13,964 nucleotides of DNA, from the NCBI GenBank assembly GCA_003577365.1, contig QEUY01000186.1, positions 1 through 13,964 on the forward strand, given 5' to 3'. Source of the stretch: Chloroflexota bacterium. GTDB taxonomy: Bacteria > Chloroflexota > Anaerolineae > Caldilineales > Caldilineaceae. This document shows, piece after piece, positions 1 through 6,992 of this stretch (position 1 is the first letter of the stretch; every line of letters starts with the position of its first letter). The translations under genes and the position numbers were made by a program. The notes beneath the pieces were generated by a model that made no database searches, had not been told where the DNA came from, and saw nothing but the letters and a program-made list of their open reading frames with translations.

Positions 1-305
1 GTGCCAGCGTCTATACCCTGCCGGGCGCAGGCGACCTCTATGTGACGAGCATGGGCGGGCGCAACGGGCGCATGGGCCGGCTGTTGGGGTTGGGGATGGC
101 CTACAGCCAGGCCAAGCAGCAGCACATGGCCGAGGAGACGATCGAAGGGGCCGAACTGGCGCTGGCGATTGGCCCCACAATCGAACAGATGATCGCCGGC
201 GGCAAGCTGGACGCGGCGCGTCTCCCGCTGATGCGCGCTATGCTCCGGATCGTGTGCGACGACGCCCCGGTCGAGATTCCATGGGATGCGTTTTTTCGGG
301 GGTGA
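1..305 (+). CDS. gpsA: NAD(P)-dependent glycerol-3-phosphate dehydrogenase, C-terminal part (5' end outside window)
   Basis: The reading frame is open from base 3 and ends at TGA 303-305, giving about 100 residues with no start in view. The text GAGDLYVTS followed by GGRNGRMGRLLGLG matches the GpsA C-terminal substrate-binding domain, where the family has GLGDLxxT then SRNxxxG. Next comes AEETIEGAELA, matching the family's helix with a conserved EG, and then a helical end reading LPLMRAMLRIV. In the family this domain closes over dihydroxyacetone phosphate, and the Arg-Asn pair contacts the phosphate; the enzyme makes sn-glycerol 3-phosphate for phospholipids. The N-terminal Rossmann domain is missing because the window begins inside the gene. 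The C-terminal domain is somewhat diverged, so a close paralogue in the same superfamily is possible. Confidence 0.8.
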   Translation, partial: ASVYTLPGAGDLYVTSMGGRNGRMGRLLGLGMAYSQAKQQHMAEETIEGAELALAIGPTIEQMIAGGKLDAARLPLMRAMLRIVCDDAPVEIPWDAFFRG

Positions 306-388
306 GCGAGTCGCGCCACAGCGGTTTCAAAACAGCATAAGCAAACAAATCGACAAGCATTCCCTGCCCATTGGCTAGAAGACCTTCG

Positions 389-1876
389 ATGCCCTTTGAC
401 TATATTCTCCTGGGAACAGCGATCCTCCTTCTCTTGGGTGTTGTCGCCAGTAAGGCATCGGGGCGGCTGGGCGTGCCTGCGCTGGTGTTGTTTTTGGCGT
501 TGGGGATGTTGGCCGGGTCGGAGGGGATCGGCGGCATCTATTTTGCCGATGCGGCGCTGTCGCAATCGCTGGGCGTGGTCGCCCTGGTCTTTATCCTGTT
601 TTCCGGTGGGTTTGACACCGCCTGGAGCCAGGTGCGCCCGGTGCTTGTGCCGAGCATGGTTTTGGCGACGCTGGGCGTGCTGATGACGGCGTTGATCGTG
701 GGGCTGTTTGTCGCCTATGTGGTCGGCGTGCCGCTGCTGGTGGGGCTGCTCTTAGGCTCGATTGTCTCTTCCACCGATGCCGCCGCGGTCTTTGCGATTT
801 TGCGCTCGCGCGGGGTCTCGCTGCGCGGCAACCTCAAATCGCTGTTGGAGTTGGAATCGGGCAGCAACGACCCGATGGCGATCTTCCTGACCACGGGGCT
901 GATCGGGCTGTTGATGGGGACATCGGATTCGATAGCGGATCTGGTGGGGATGTTTTTGCTGCAGATGGTCTTGGGCGGCGCGGCGGGGGCGCTGCTGGGG
1001 CGGCTGACGGTCTATCTGCTCAACCGGGTGCGGTTGGAGTATGAGGGGCTGTACCCGGTCCTGACCATCGCCTGTGTGCTGCTGATCTACGGCGCGACGG
1101 CGCTGCTGGGGGGCAACGGCTTTTTGGCCGTCTATCTGGCCGGGTTGGTGATCGGCAACAGCATCGTCATCCACCGGCGCAGCCTGATGCGTTTTCACGA
1201 CGGGTTGGCCTGGTTGATGCAGATCGCCATGTTTGTCACGCTGGGGCTGTTGGTCTTTCCGTCGCGGCTATGGGCCGTGGCGGGGACGGGCTTGCTGATC
1301 GCGTTTTTTCTGATGGCTGTGGCGCGGCCGCTGAGTGTGTTTGTGGGGCTGCTGCCCTTTCGGTTTACTTTGCGCAAGCGCATCTTTATCGGCTGGGTGG
1401 GGCTGCGCGGGTCGGTGCCGATTGTGCTGGCGACCTTCCCGCTGCTGGCCGGTGTGCCACAGGCCGACTGGATCTTCAACGTCGTCTTTTTTATCGTATT
1501 GACTTCGGTCTTGCTGCAGGGCAGCACGATCCCGCTGGTGGCGCGCTGGCTGCATTTGGATGCGCCGATGCGGCTGCGCCCGCGCGCGCCGCTGGAGTTT
1601 GAGCCGAGCAACAGCATCCAGGGTGAAATGGTCGAGATCGAACTGCCCGAAGGTTCGCCGGCGGTGGGGAAGCGGCTGCTGGAGTTGGGGCTGCCGCCGG
1701 GTGCGCTGCTGGTCTTAGTGGGCCGGGGCAACAGCTTCTTGGTTCCCAGCGGCGGGACGGTGCTGCACGCCCGCGATACGCTCTTTTTGCTGGCCGAGCC
1801 GAAGGCCTTGGCCGAGGTGCAGCAGCGCATGGCCGCCGCCGGCGAGATTGCACCGGCTGTCCAGGCGCTGGAGTAA
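389..1876 (+). CDS. K+(Na+)/H+ antiporter, NhaP2/CvrA type, with C-terminal RCK_C domain
   Basis: A CPA1-type monovalent cation/proton antiporter of 495 residues in the cytoplasmic membrane, expected to exchange K+ or Na+ for H+ in pH and volume control. About twelve hydrophobic segments fill residues 3-395. Family signatures are SGGFDTAW near 73-80, SSTDAAAVF at 127-135 (the ion-site aspartate) and ELESGSNDP near 154-162, with the Asn-Asp pair typical of electroneutral exchangers. From about residue 413 there is a soluble TrkA-C/RCK_C domain (EMVEIELPEG... to LFLLAEP), which binds a regulatory ligand in related proteins. The ATG at 389 was chosen because the membrane segment begins directly after it and AGAAG lies about 8 nt upstream; an in-frame TTG at 371 would add six residues. 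It starts 83 bp after the gpsA-like stop on the same strand, and co-transcription is possible. NhaP2 and CvrA names overlap, so no symbol is given. Confidence 0.9.
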   Translation: MPFDYILLGTAILLLLGVVASKASGRLGVPALVLFLALGMLAGSEGIGGIYFADAALSQSLGVVALVFILFSGGFDTAWSQVRPVLVPSMVLATLGVLMTALIVGLFVAYVVGVPLLVGLLLGSIVSSTDAAAVFAILRSRGVSLRGNLKSLLELESGSNDPMAIFLTTGLIGLLMGTSDSIADLVGMFLLQMVLGGAAGALLGRLTVYLLNRVRLEYEGLYPVLTIACVLLIYGATALLGGNGFLAVYLAGLVIGNSIVIHRRSLMRFHDGLAWLMQIAMFVTLGLLVFPSRLWAVAGTGLLIAFFLMAVARPLSVFVGLLPFRFTLRKRIFIGWVGLRGSVPIVLATFPLLAGVPQADWIFNVVFFIVLTSVLLQGSTIPLVARWLHLDAPMRLRPRAPLEFEPSNSIQGEMVEIELPEGSPAVGKRLLELGLPPGALLVLVGRGNSFLVPSGGTVLHARDTLFLLAEPKALAEVQQRMAAAGEIAPAVQALE

Positions 1877-1879
1877 GCG

Positions 1880-2094
1880 GGCAGTCCTATTTCCGCGTCA
1901 AGCGCCGCCAACCGCCCACGCCTGGCGGCGTCCCAAGCCTGCGTCTGCTTCGCCCCGGCTGCGTCCAAAAACTGGCGCTGGGTTAGGTTGCCGTTGGCGT
2001 CATAGGTGAAGTCCAACGTGGCCGTGCCGCTCTGGGTCGAACTGCTCAGCGCCTGCGGGTGCGCGGCGCATTGTGTGCGGTTAGAAAACTGCAC
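1880..2094 (-). pseudogene. Remnant of a YD/Rhs-repeat protein
   Basis: On the minus strand the text FTYDANGNLTQRQF, followed by an Asp-Ala-Ala segment and then AWDAARR and LAALDAE, is a clear YD (Rhs) repeat: Y-x-YDxNGNLT, a short spacer, then the aromatic-D-A-x-x-RL turn. Full Rhs or YD-repeat proteins have many such units in large secreted or surface shells, often enclosing a toxin. Here only about one unit remains. A stop codon (TAG, plus 2095-2097) closes the frame directly upstream. Downstream the frame enters the antisense of the antiporter, where no Rhs character continues. No ribosome site was seen before the nominal GTG at 2094. I read it as a decayed fragment left by deletion or rearrangement. 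Confidence 0.6.
1903..1930. terminator. 8-bp inverted repeat downstream of the antiporter, possible terminator
   Basis: CGCCGCCA and TGGCGGCG form a perfect 8-bp stem around a 12-nt loop, starting 27 bp after the antiporter stop. No T-run follows, so Rho-independent termination is uncertain. It also falls inside the Rhs-like remnant on the other strand and may be chance in GC-rich DNA. Confidence 0.3.
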
Positions 2095-2099
2095 CTACG

Positions 2100-2115
2100 C
2101 CCAAGCTCCCTTGGG
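2100..2115. other. Small hairpin CCCAAG-ctcc-CTTGGG
   Basis: A perfect 6-bp stem with a 4-nt loop in the gap between the Rhs-like remnant and the dehydrogenase gene. No U-run follows on either strand. It could assist termination of minus-strand transcripts, but nothing else supports a role. Confidence 0.25.
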
Positions 2116-2134
2116 GGGCGTCGTTGTTGAGCCT

Positions 2135-2151
2135 CGGAGTCTTTAGCTCCG
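2135..2151 (-). terminator. Possible terminator hairpin after the zinc dehydrogenase
   Basis: CGGAG and CTCCG pair around a 7-nt loop, 21 bp beyond the dehydrogenase stop. The stem is short and no T-run follows on the minus strand, so this is only a candidate. Together with the hairpin at 2100-2115 it is the only structure seen in the gap before the Rhs-like remnant. Confidence 0.25.
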
Positions 2152-2172
2152 GACGCGCCCGGCGACCGGCGA

Positions 2173-3246
2173 TCAGCGGTTGGCGTCGATGATCACCTTG
2201 ACCACGTTGTCTTGATAGGCGTCGTTGAGCGCAAAGGCGGCGGGGGCCTCGGCCAGCGGGAAGCGATGGCTGATCAGGCTGGTCAGGTTGACCGCGCCGC
2301 TTTCTACCAGCTTGATGGCGCGCGGGTAGACATGCTTCATGCGCCGCGCCAGGCGGATGGTCAACCCTTTGCGCCGCGCCGTGGCGTGATTCATCTGCAG
2401 CCGGTTGTCGCCGGGAATACCCACCAGGACGAGCCGCCCGCCCAGCCGCGCCATCTCCGCCGACCACTGGATCGACTGATCGGCCCAGGCGGCCTCGATG
2501 GCAACGTCCACGCCGCGGCCGTGGGTCGCCTCGCGCACGGCGGCCACGGCGTCGCGCGCGCGGAAGTTGATGGGAATGCCGCCCAGTTCTTCGGCCACGG
2601 CCAGCCGCCAGGGAAACTGGTCGACGACATAGATCGGCTGTGCGCCCGACGTGCGCACCGTCTGCAGGATGCAGAGGCCGATCGAGCCTGCGCCCAGGAT
2701 CGCCACACTGTCGGCCACGCGCAGCTTGGCCAGGTCGGTGGCATGGATGGCGACGCCCAGCGGTTCGAGCAGGGCGGCAGTGGCGTCGTCGAAGTCGTCG
2801 GGAACGGGGAAGCAGGTGTGCGCCGGCACATGCATCCACTGCGAGAGGCTGCCGGGGTCGGGGTAGAGGCCGCAGAAGTGCAGCCGGTGACACAGGTTGG
2901 GGTGGCCCTGTTCGCACATCTCGCAGCGCCCGCAGGGTTGGGCCGGGTCCACGGCGACGCGCATCCCGCGCAGCAGGGGCCGGAACTCGCCGTCCAGGGC
3001 ATCGCCTGGGCCGACCTCTTCCACGATGCCAGCAAATTCATGGCCCAAGGTGAGCGGCGCATTCAGCGTCGTGTCGCCGATGCGCGCGTCTTGGTAGGTG
3101 TGCAGGTCGCTGCCGCAGATGCCCACGGCGGTGACGCGCAGCAGCACTTGATCTGGGCCGGGCGCGCCGGGGTGAGGCACTTGGTTGATGCGCAGGTCCT
3201 TCGGCCCGTGCAGTTGGGCCGCCATCATCGTGGCTGGGTAGGCCAT
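2173..3246 (-). CDS. Zinc-dependent medium-chain alcohol/polyol dehydrogenase
   Basis: An NAD(P)-dependent enzyme of 357 residues in the sorbitol/threonine dehydrogenase branch of the MDR superfamily, expected to oxidise a secondary alcohol or polyol in the cytoplasm. Catalytic-zinc residues are visible: Cys44 in GICGSDLH, His69-Glu70 in GHE, and Glu161 in LLEPLGVA. The structural-zinc lobe has Cys105, Cys108, Cys111 and Cys119. The Rossmann loop is GAGSIG at 185-190, and Asp209 ends the next strand, which favours NAD over NADP. The ATG at 3246 has GGGAG (plus 3255-3259) 8 nt upstream; Met7 and Met8 are alternatives close to the usual family start but lack a ribosome site. The gene is divergent from the ABC ATPase and stands alone on its strand. 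The substrate cannot be told from sequence; threonine, sorbitol/iditol or butanediol-type dehydrogenases are all possible. Confidence 0.9.
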   Translation of the reverse strand: MAYPATMMAAQLHGPKDLRINQVPHPGAPGPDQVLLRVTAVGICGSDLHTYQDARIGDTTLNAPLTLGHEFAGIVEEVGPGDALDGEFRPLLRGMRVAVDPAQPCGRCEMCEQGHPNLCHRLHFCGLYPDPGSLSQWMHVPAHTCFPVPDDFDDATAALLEPLGVAIHATDLAKLRVADSVAILGAGSIGLCILQTVRTSGAQPIYVVDQFPWRLAVAEELGGIPINFRARDAVAAVREATHGRGVDVAIEAAWADQSIQWSAEMARLGGRLVLVGIPGDNRLQMNHATARRKGLTIRLARRMKHVYPRAIKLVESGAVNLTSLISHRFPLAEAPAAFALNDAYQDNVVKVIIDANR

Positions 3247-3275
3247 CTGTCGATCTCCCGTCGGTTAGAAGCGTC

Positions 3276-3307
3276 TATCAAGGAGCTATCAAGGAGCATC
3301 AAGGAGA
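3276..3307 (-). repeat. Threefold 11-bp tandem repeat in the dehydrogenase leader
   Basis: On the plus strand TATCAAGGAGC occurs at 3276-3286 and 3287-3297, followed by ATCAAGGAGA at 3298-3307. Read in the direction of the dehydrogenase mRNA, the unit is GCTCCTTGATA, so the leader carries three copies of CUCCUUGAU beginning about 30 nt before the start codon. CUCC can pair with the GGGAG ribosome site of the same mRNA. Confidence 0.7.
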
Positions 3308-3325
3308 GGTCTCGGTTTCTCCCTT

Positions 3326-3347
3326 CCCCAGTATACACCCGCTGGGG
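3326..3347 (-). promoter_or_regulatory. Palindrome around a TATACT box, possible dehydrogenase promoter/operator
   Basis: CCCCAG (3326-3331) and CTGGGG (3342-3347) are perfect inverted arms separated by 10 nt. On the minus strand this segment contains TATACT (plus 3330-3335), a good -10 hexamer about 85 bp upstream of the dehydrogenase start. No convincing -35 was found at the right distance. A repressor or activator bound to the palindrome would cover the -10. This is inferred from position only. Confidence 0.3.
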
Positions 3348-3408
3348 TTGCCGCCGGGTTTCGGTCTGTCGTCCGTCTGCGCTGCCATTGTCACATCCCC
3401 GACAGACG

Positions 3409-3431
3409 CCGCCGAGTAGCGGCGGTATAGT
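3409..3431 (+). promoter_or_regulatory. Hairpin followed by a TATAGT box, possible promoter of the ABC pair
   Basis: CCGCCG (3409-3414) and CGGCGG (3420-3425) pair around AGTAG, and TATAGT (3426-3431) follows directly. TATAGT could be the -10 for the ATPase-permease pair, about 90 bp upstream of the chosen ATPase start. The 17-nt spacer position before it (3403-3408) has no recognisable -35, so the call is weak. The rest of the divergent region 3247-3521 shows no gene. Confidence 0.25.
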
Positions 3432-3521
3432 GGATGCCGTTTGGGAAAGTGTTCACAAATCGCGCGCCCCATGGCGTGCAGCCCGTGGCGTGCAAATAGA
3501 AAAGACGGCGACTCAATCCGT

Positions 3522-4349
3522 ATGCAGCGACATCCTGTAGGTTCACCCATCGCAGCGCCTGCTGCCGAGAGCGGCCCCCAGCCGCAGCGCGCCGCGCCGC
3601 ACAGACCGGTTATCCTGTGTCTGGAGCAGTTGAGCAAACGTTATACCGAAGCGGGGGAGGAGCGGTTGGTGCTGGACGCGCTCGACCGCGAGTTCTACGC
3701 CGGCGAGTTTGTCTGTCTGCTGGGCAAGTCGGGCAGCGGCAAGAGCACGCTGCTCAATCTGATCTCCGGCATCGACGCGCCGAGCAGCGGCGATGTCACA
3801 ATCTACACCGACGATACCGGTGACGGAACTGTTGAGGCCGTGACGATCACGGCCCTGAGCGAACAGGCGCGCACGCTCTTTCGCCGCCGCCACATCGGCA
3901 TTGTCTTTCAGTTCTTCAACCTGATCCCCACGCTGACCGTGCTGGAGAATGTCACGCTGCCGCTGGAACTGGCGGGCGGCGTCTCCGATGTGCGTGAACG
4001 CGCCGCGGCGCTGTTGGGCCGCGTGGGGCTGGGCGACCGCTTGCAGACCTATCCGGACAAGCTCAGCGGCGGCGAACAGCAGCGCGTGGCGATCGCGCGC
4101 GCCCTGGTGCATGACCCGCTGCTGATCCTGGCCGACGAGCCGACCGGCAATCTGGACGAGGAGACGGGCGAAAGCGTGCTGGCGCTGCTGCTGGAGTTGA
4201 CGCGCGGCGCGGGCAAGACGCTCTTTATGGCGACCCACGCGCCGGAGGTGGCAGCGCAGGCCGACCGCGTGCTGCATCTGGTGCATGGCAAGCTGATCAG
4301 CGACCAGGCCTGGCGCGCCCAGCACCCAGACCTCTATGGCAGCGACTGA
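3522..4349 (+). CDS. ABC transporter ATP-binding protein, MacB/LolD type
   Basis: An ABC ATPase of 275 residues (from the ATG at 3522) that should power the FtsX-like permease encoded next. In order: A-loop tyrosine in LSKRYTE, Walker A GKSGSGKST at 68-76, Q-loop FQFFNLIPTLTV near 129-140, signature LSGGEQQR at 181-188, Walker B LLILADEPTGNLD at 200-212, and the switch histidine in ATHAPE (His239). ADEPTGNLD and FQFFNLIPTLT are typical of the MacB/LolD/FtsE-like group that acts with FtsX-fold permeases rather than classical importers. The segment between Walker A and Q-loop has an extra acidic stretch (YTDDTGDGT). The start is uncertain: TTG 3441 and ATG 3471 are in frame upstream, but the domain begins well after 3522 and no strong ribosome site marks any of them. 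The stop overlaps an ATG of the tandem repeat before the permease. Confidence 0.9.
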   Translation: MQRHPVGSPIAAPAAESGPQPQRAAPHRPVILCLEQLSKRYTEAGEERLVLDALDREFYAGEFVCLLGKSGSGKSTLLNLISGIDAPSSGDVTIYTDDTGDGTVEAVTITALSEQARTLFRRRHIGIVFQFFNLIPTLTVLENVTLPLELAGGVSDVRERAAALLGRVGLGDRLQTYPDKLSGGEQQRVAIARALVHDPLLILADEPTGNLDEETGESVLALLLELTRGAGKTLFMATHAPEVAAQADRVLHLVHGKLISDQAWRAQHPDLYGSD

Positions 4350-4374
4350 TGGCAGCGACTGATGGTAGCGGCTG
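4336..4374 (+). repeat. 13-bp tandem triplication at the ATPase/permease junction
   Basis: ATGGCAGCGACTG occurs at 4336-4348 and 4349-4361, and ATGGTAGCGGCTG (two changes) at 4362-4374. The array holds the ATPase stop (TGA 4347-4349) and the first possible permease start (ATG 4362). Because 13 is not a multiple of three, the three ATGs lie in three different frames. The ATGs at 4336 and 4349 each open an eight-codon reading frame, ending at TGA 4360-4362 and TGA 4373-4375. Each unit boundary reads TGATG, a stop/start overlap. Confidence 0.9.
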
Positions 4375-6992
4375 AAATGGCAGTGGCTAGGGGACGGGCC
4401 GCGTATCCGGTGGCCTACCGTCCGATCTTCCGGCTGGCGTGGCGCTATGCCTGGCGCAGACCGTTGCAGAGCCTGTTTCTGATCGCGGGGGTGGCGATCG
4501 GCGTGGCGATGATCGTGGCGATCGACCTAGCCAACGGGTCGGCGCAGCGTGCCTTTGCCCTGGGCACAGAGACCGTGACGGGCCGCGCCACGCATGCCAT
4601 TGTGGGCGGGCCAAGCGGGCTGGACGAGGCGCTCTATACCCAACTGCGCCGTGAACTGGGCTTTCGCGCCAGCGCGCCGGTGGTCGAAAATTATGTGGTC
4701 GTGGCCGAGCTGGACGGCCAGCCGATGCGGCTGCTGGGCGTGGACCCCTTTGCCGAAGCGCCGTTTCGCAGCTATTTGGGGCAGAGCGGCGCGGCCGAAC
4801 CGGCTCCCGACTACCTGGCTGCGTTGATGGTGCAGCCGGATACAGTGCTGATCAGCACGGCGGTGGCGGCGCGCTATGGGCTGGCCCCCGGCGACGCCTT
4901 GACCGCGCGGCTCGGCACAACCCGCCACCGTTTGACCATCGCCGGGCTGCTCGACCCGACCGACGACCTGAGCCGCCGCGCCCTCGATTCGCTCTTGATC
5001 GCCGACATCGCCACGGCGCAGGAGGTCTTGGGCCGCGTGGGCCGTCTGGACCGCATCGACCTGCTGATCCCATCCAGCCCGGCAGGCGACGCCGACCTGG
5101 CCGCGATCCGCGCCTTGCTGCCGCCGGATGCGCGGCTGATCCCCAGCAGCGCGCGCGGCGGTACGGTCGCCGAGATGACCGCGGCCTTTGAGCTGAACCT
5201 GACCGCGCTCAGCCTGCTGGCGCTGGTGGTGGGCATGTTTTTGATCTACAACACCGTGACCTTCAGCGTGGTGCAGCGCAGGCCGGTCATCGGCACGCTG
5301 CGCGCCTTGGGCATGACCGGCCGCGAGGTCTATGCGCTGATCTTGCTGGAAGCGGTGCTGCTCGGCGTGCTGGGGACGCTGGTCGGGCTGGGGTTGGGGG
5401 TGGCGTTGGGCCGCGGCGCGGTGCAGTTGGTGACGCGCACGATCAACGACCTCTTTTTTGTGGTCTCGGTGCGCGAGGTGGAGATCCCGCTTGGGACGCT
5501 GGTCAAGGGCGCGGCCATCGGCGTGACCGCGGCGCTGGCAGCCGCGGCGCTGCCTGCCCTGGAGGCGACCAGTGTGCCGCCCGCAGGCGCGCTGCGCCGC
5601 TCGAACGTGGAGGAGCGGGCGCGGCGCGTGCTGCCCTGGCTGGGGCTGGCGGCGCTGGGGCTGCTGGCGCTGGGCGCGCTGCTGCTGATCCCTGAATGGA
5701 ATCTGGTCATCGCCTTCGCCGGGCTGTTTGCGATCATCGTGGGCGCGGCGCTGCTCACGCCGCTGTTGACGCTGGGGCTGATGGCCGGCGCGCAGCGGCT
5801 GCTGCGCCGCGCCGGGGTGATCGGGCGCATGGCCCCGCGCACGGTGGTGCGCTCGCTCAGCCGCACCTCGGTGGCCGTGGCCGCGCTGATGGTGGCGGTG
5901 AGCGTGATCATCGGCGTGGGGGTGATGATCGGCAGCTTCCGCACGACGGTGGAACTGTGGCTGGAGGATGTGCTGCAAGCCGACATCTATGTGTCGCCGC
6001 CGTCGCTCAACGCCAACCAGGTGCTGACGACCTTGGACCCTGGCTTGGTCGCGGAACTGGCGGCTGTCCCCGGCGTCGCGGCTACGGCGACGACGCGCGG
6101 GGTAGACGTGGCCGCGTTTTTGCCCCAGGCCGGCGGCGGTGAAACCGCGCAGAGTGTGCGGCTGGTGGCGCTGAGCCAAGATTTGGCCGGGGCCAAGCGG
6201 CGCTATCGGGATGCGGTGGGCGACTGGCGAGCCACCTGGAACGCGGTGACGCGGGGCGGCGTGATCGTCAACGAGCCGATGGCGAACCGCTTTGACCTGG
6301 CCGTGGGCGACGACCTGCTGCTGCAAACCGACCAGGGCCGCCATGCCTTCCCCATTGTGGGGATCGCGGTGGATTTTGACGTCAACCCGGTAGTCTTTAT
6401 GCATGACCCGGTCTACCGGCAGTGGTGGCATGACCGAGCGATCTCGGCGATTGCGCTCTTTGTGCAGCCGGGCGTGGATGTGGATGCGACCGTGGCCGAT
6501 CTGCGCGCCGCCTTTGCGGGCCGCGCCGACCTGCTGATCCGCTCGAACCGCGGCATGCGCCAGAACGCGCTGGATGTCTTTGACCGCACCTTTGCCATCA
6601 CGGTGGCGCTGCAACTGCTGGCGACGCTGGTGGCCTTTATCGGCATCCTCAGCACGTTGATGAGCTTGCAGTTGGAGCGGGTGCGCGAGATCGGCGTGCT
6701 GCGCGCCACGGGCATGACGCGCGGCCAGTTGTGGCGGCTCTCGCTCTTGGAGACGGGGTTGATGGGCGCAAGCGCCGGGCTGCTGGCGATCCCCACCGGC
6801 TTTGTGCTGGCCGTGATCTTGATCTATATCATCAACCTGCGTTCGTTTGGCTGGACGCTGGCGATGCGGCTGGACCCATGGGAGTTCGGCCAGGCCTTTG
6901 CGGTGGCGTTGGGCGCGGCGCTGGTGGCCGGTCTCTATCCGGCGTGGCGCATGGGGCGCATTGCGCCGGCGGCGGCGCTGCGCAGCGAGTAG
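4362..6992 (+). CDS. FtsX-family ABC transporter permease (MacB-like, two FtsX cores)
   Basis: A membrane protein of 876 residues, the partner of the preceding ATPase. An N-terminal TM (about 36-56) is followed by a large extracytoplasmic MacB_PCD-like domain to about 275. The first FtsX core has three TMs near 278-300, 324-350 and 380-400, with the coupling segment RRPVIGTLRALGMTGREV. TMs near 423-480 and 499-520 lead to a second external domain (about 525-740). A second FtsX core fills 743-870 with the parallel motif LERVREIGVLRATGMTRGQLW, and the end PAWRMGRIAPAAALRSE is typical. Proteins of this form extrude or extract lipids, lipoproteins or peptides, or transmit mechanical force; the cargo cannot be told here. 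ATG 4362 is chosen; ATG 4377, just after a TGA of the junction repeat, is equally possible and would remove five residues. Its last 58 bp overlap the kup 3' end on the other strand. Confidence 0.9.
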   Translation: MVAAEMAVARGRAAYPVAYRPIFRLAWRYAWRRPLQSLFLIAGVAIGVAMIVAIDLANGSAQRAFALGTETVTGRATHAIVGGPSGLDEALYTQLRRELGFRASAPVVENYVVVAELDGQPMRLLGVDPFAEAPFRSYLGQSGAAEPAPDYLAALMVQPDTVLISTAVAARYGLAPGDALTARLGTTRHRLTIAGLLDPTDDLSRRALDSLLIADIATAQEVLGRVGRLDRIDLLIPSSPAGDADLAAIRALLPPDARLIPSSARGGTVAEMTAAFELNLTALSLLALVVGMFLIYNTVTFSVVQRRPVIGTLRALGMTGREVYALILLEAVLLGVLGTLVGLGLGVALGRGAVQLVTRTINDLFFVVSVREVEIPLGTLVKGAAIGVTAALAAAALPALEATSVPPAGALRRSNVEERARRVLPWLGLAALGLLALGALLLIPEWNLVIAFAGLFAIIVGAALLTPLLTLGLMAGAQRLLRRAGVIGRMAPRTVVRSLSRTSVAVAALMVAVSVIIGVGVMIGSFRTTVELWLEDVLQADIYVSPPSLNANQVLTTLDPGLVAELAAVPGVAATATTRGVDVAAFLPQAGGGETAQSVRLVALSQDLAGAKRRYRDAVGDWRATWNAVTRGGVIVNEPMANRFDLAVGDDLLLQTDQGRHAFPIVGIAVDFDVNPVVFMHDPVYRQWWHDRAISAIALFVQPGVDVDATVADLRAAFAGRADLLIRSNRGMRQNALDVFDRTFAITVALQLLATLVAFIGILSTLMSLQLERVREIGVLRATGMTRGQLWRLSLLETGLMGASAGLLAIPTGFVLAVILIYIINLRSFGWTLAMRLDPWEFGQAFAVALGAALVAGLYPAWRMGRIAPAAALRSE

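Noticed and set aside
306..388. Promoter before the antiporter
   Set aside because: The gap is AT-richer (TTTCAAAACAGCATAAG), but no hexamer pair at proper spacing could be defended.
1195..1879. Continuation of the Rhs-like frame under the antiporter
   Set aside because: Rhs character stops near the antiporter stop codon; the rest is antisense of a conserved antiporter and shows no repeat motif.
2212..3540. A 442-codon plus-strand open frame over the dehydrogenase
   Set aside because: It is antisense to an intact zinc dehydrogenase with all metal ligands, and its own composition is not protein-like.
4527..6614. A 695-codon open frame antisense to the permease
   Set aside because: It is rich in His, Gln, Arg and Pro with no domain pattern, as expected for an antisense shadow of a GC-rich gene; the plus strand has a clear FtsX permease.
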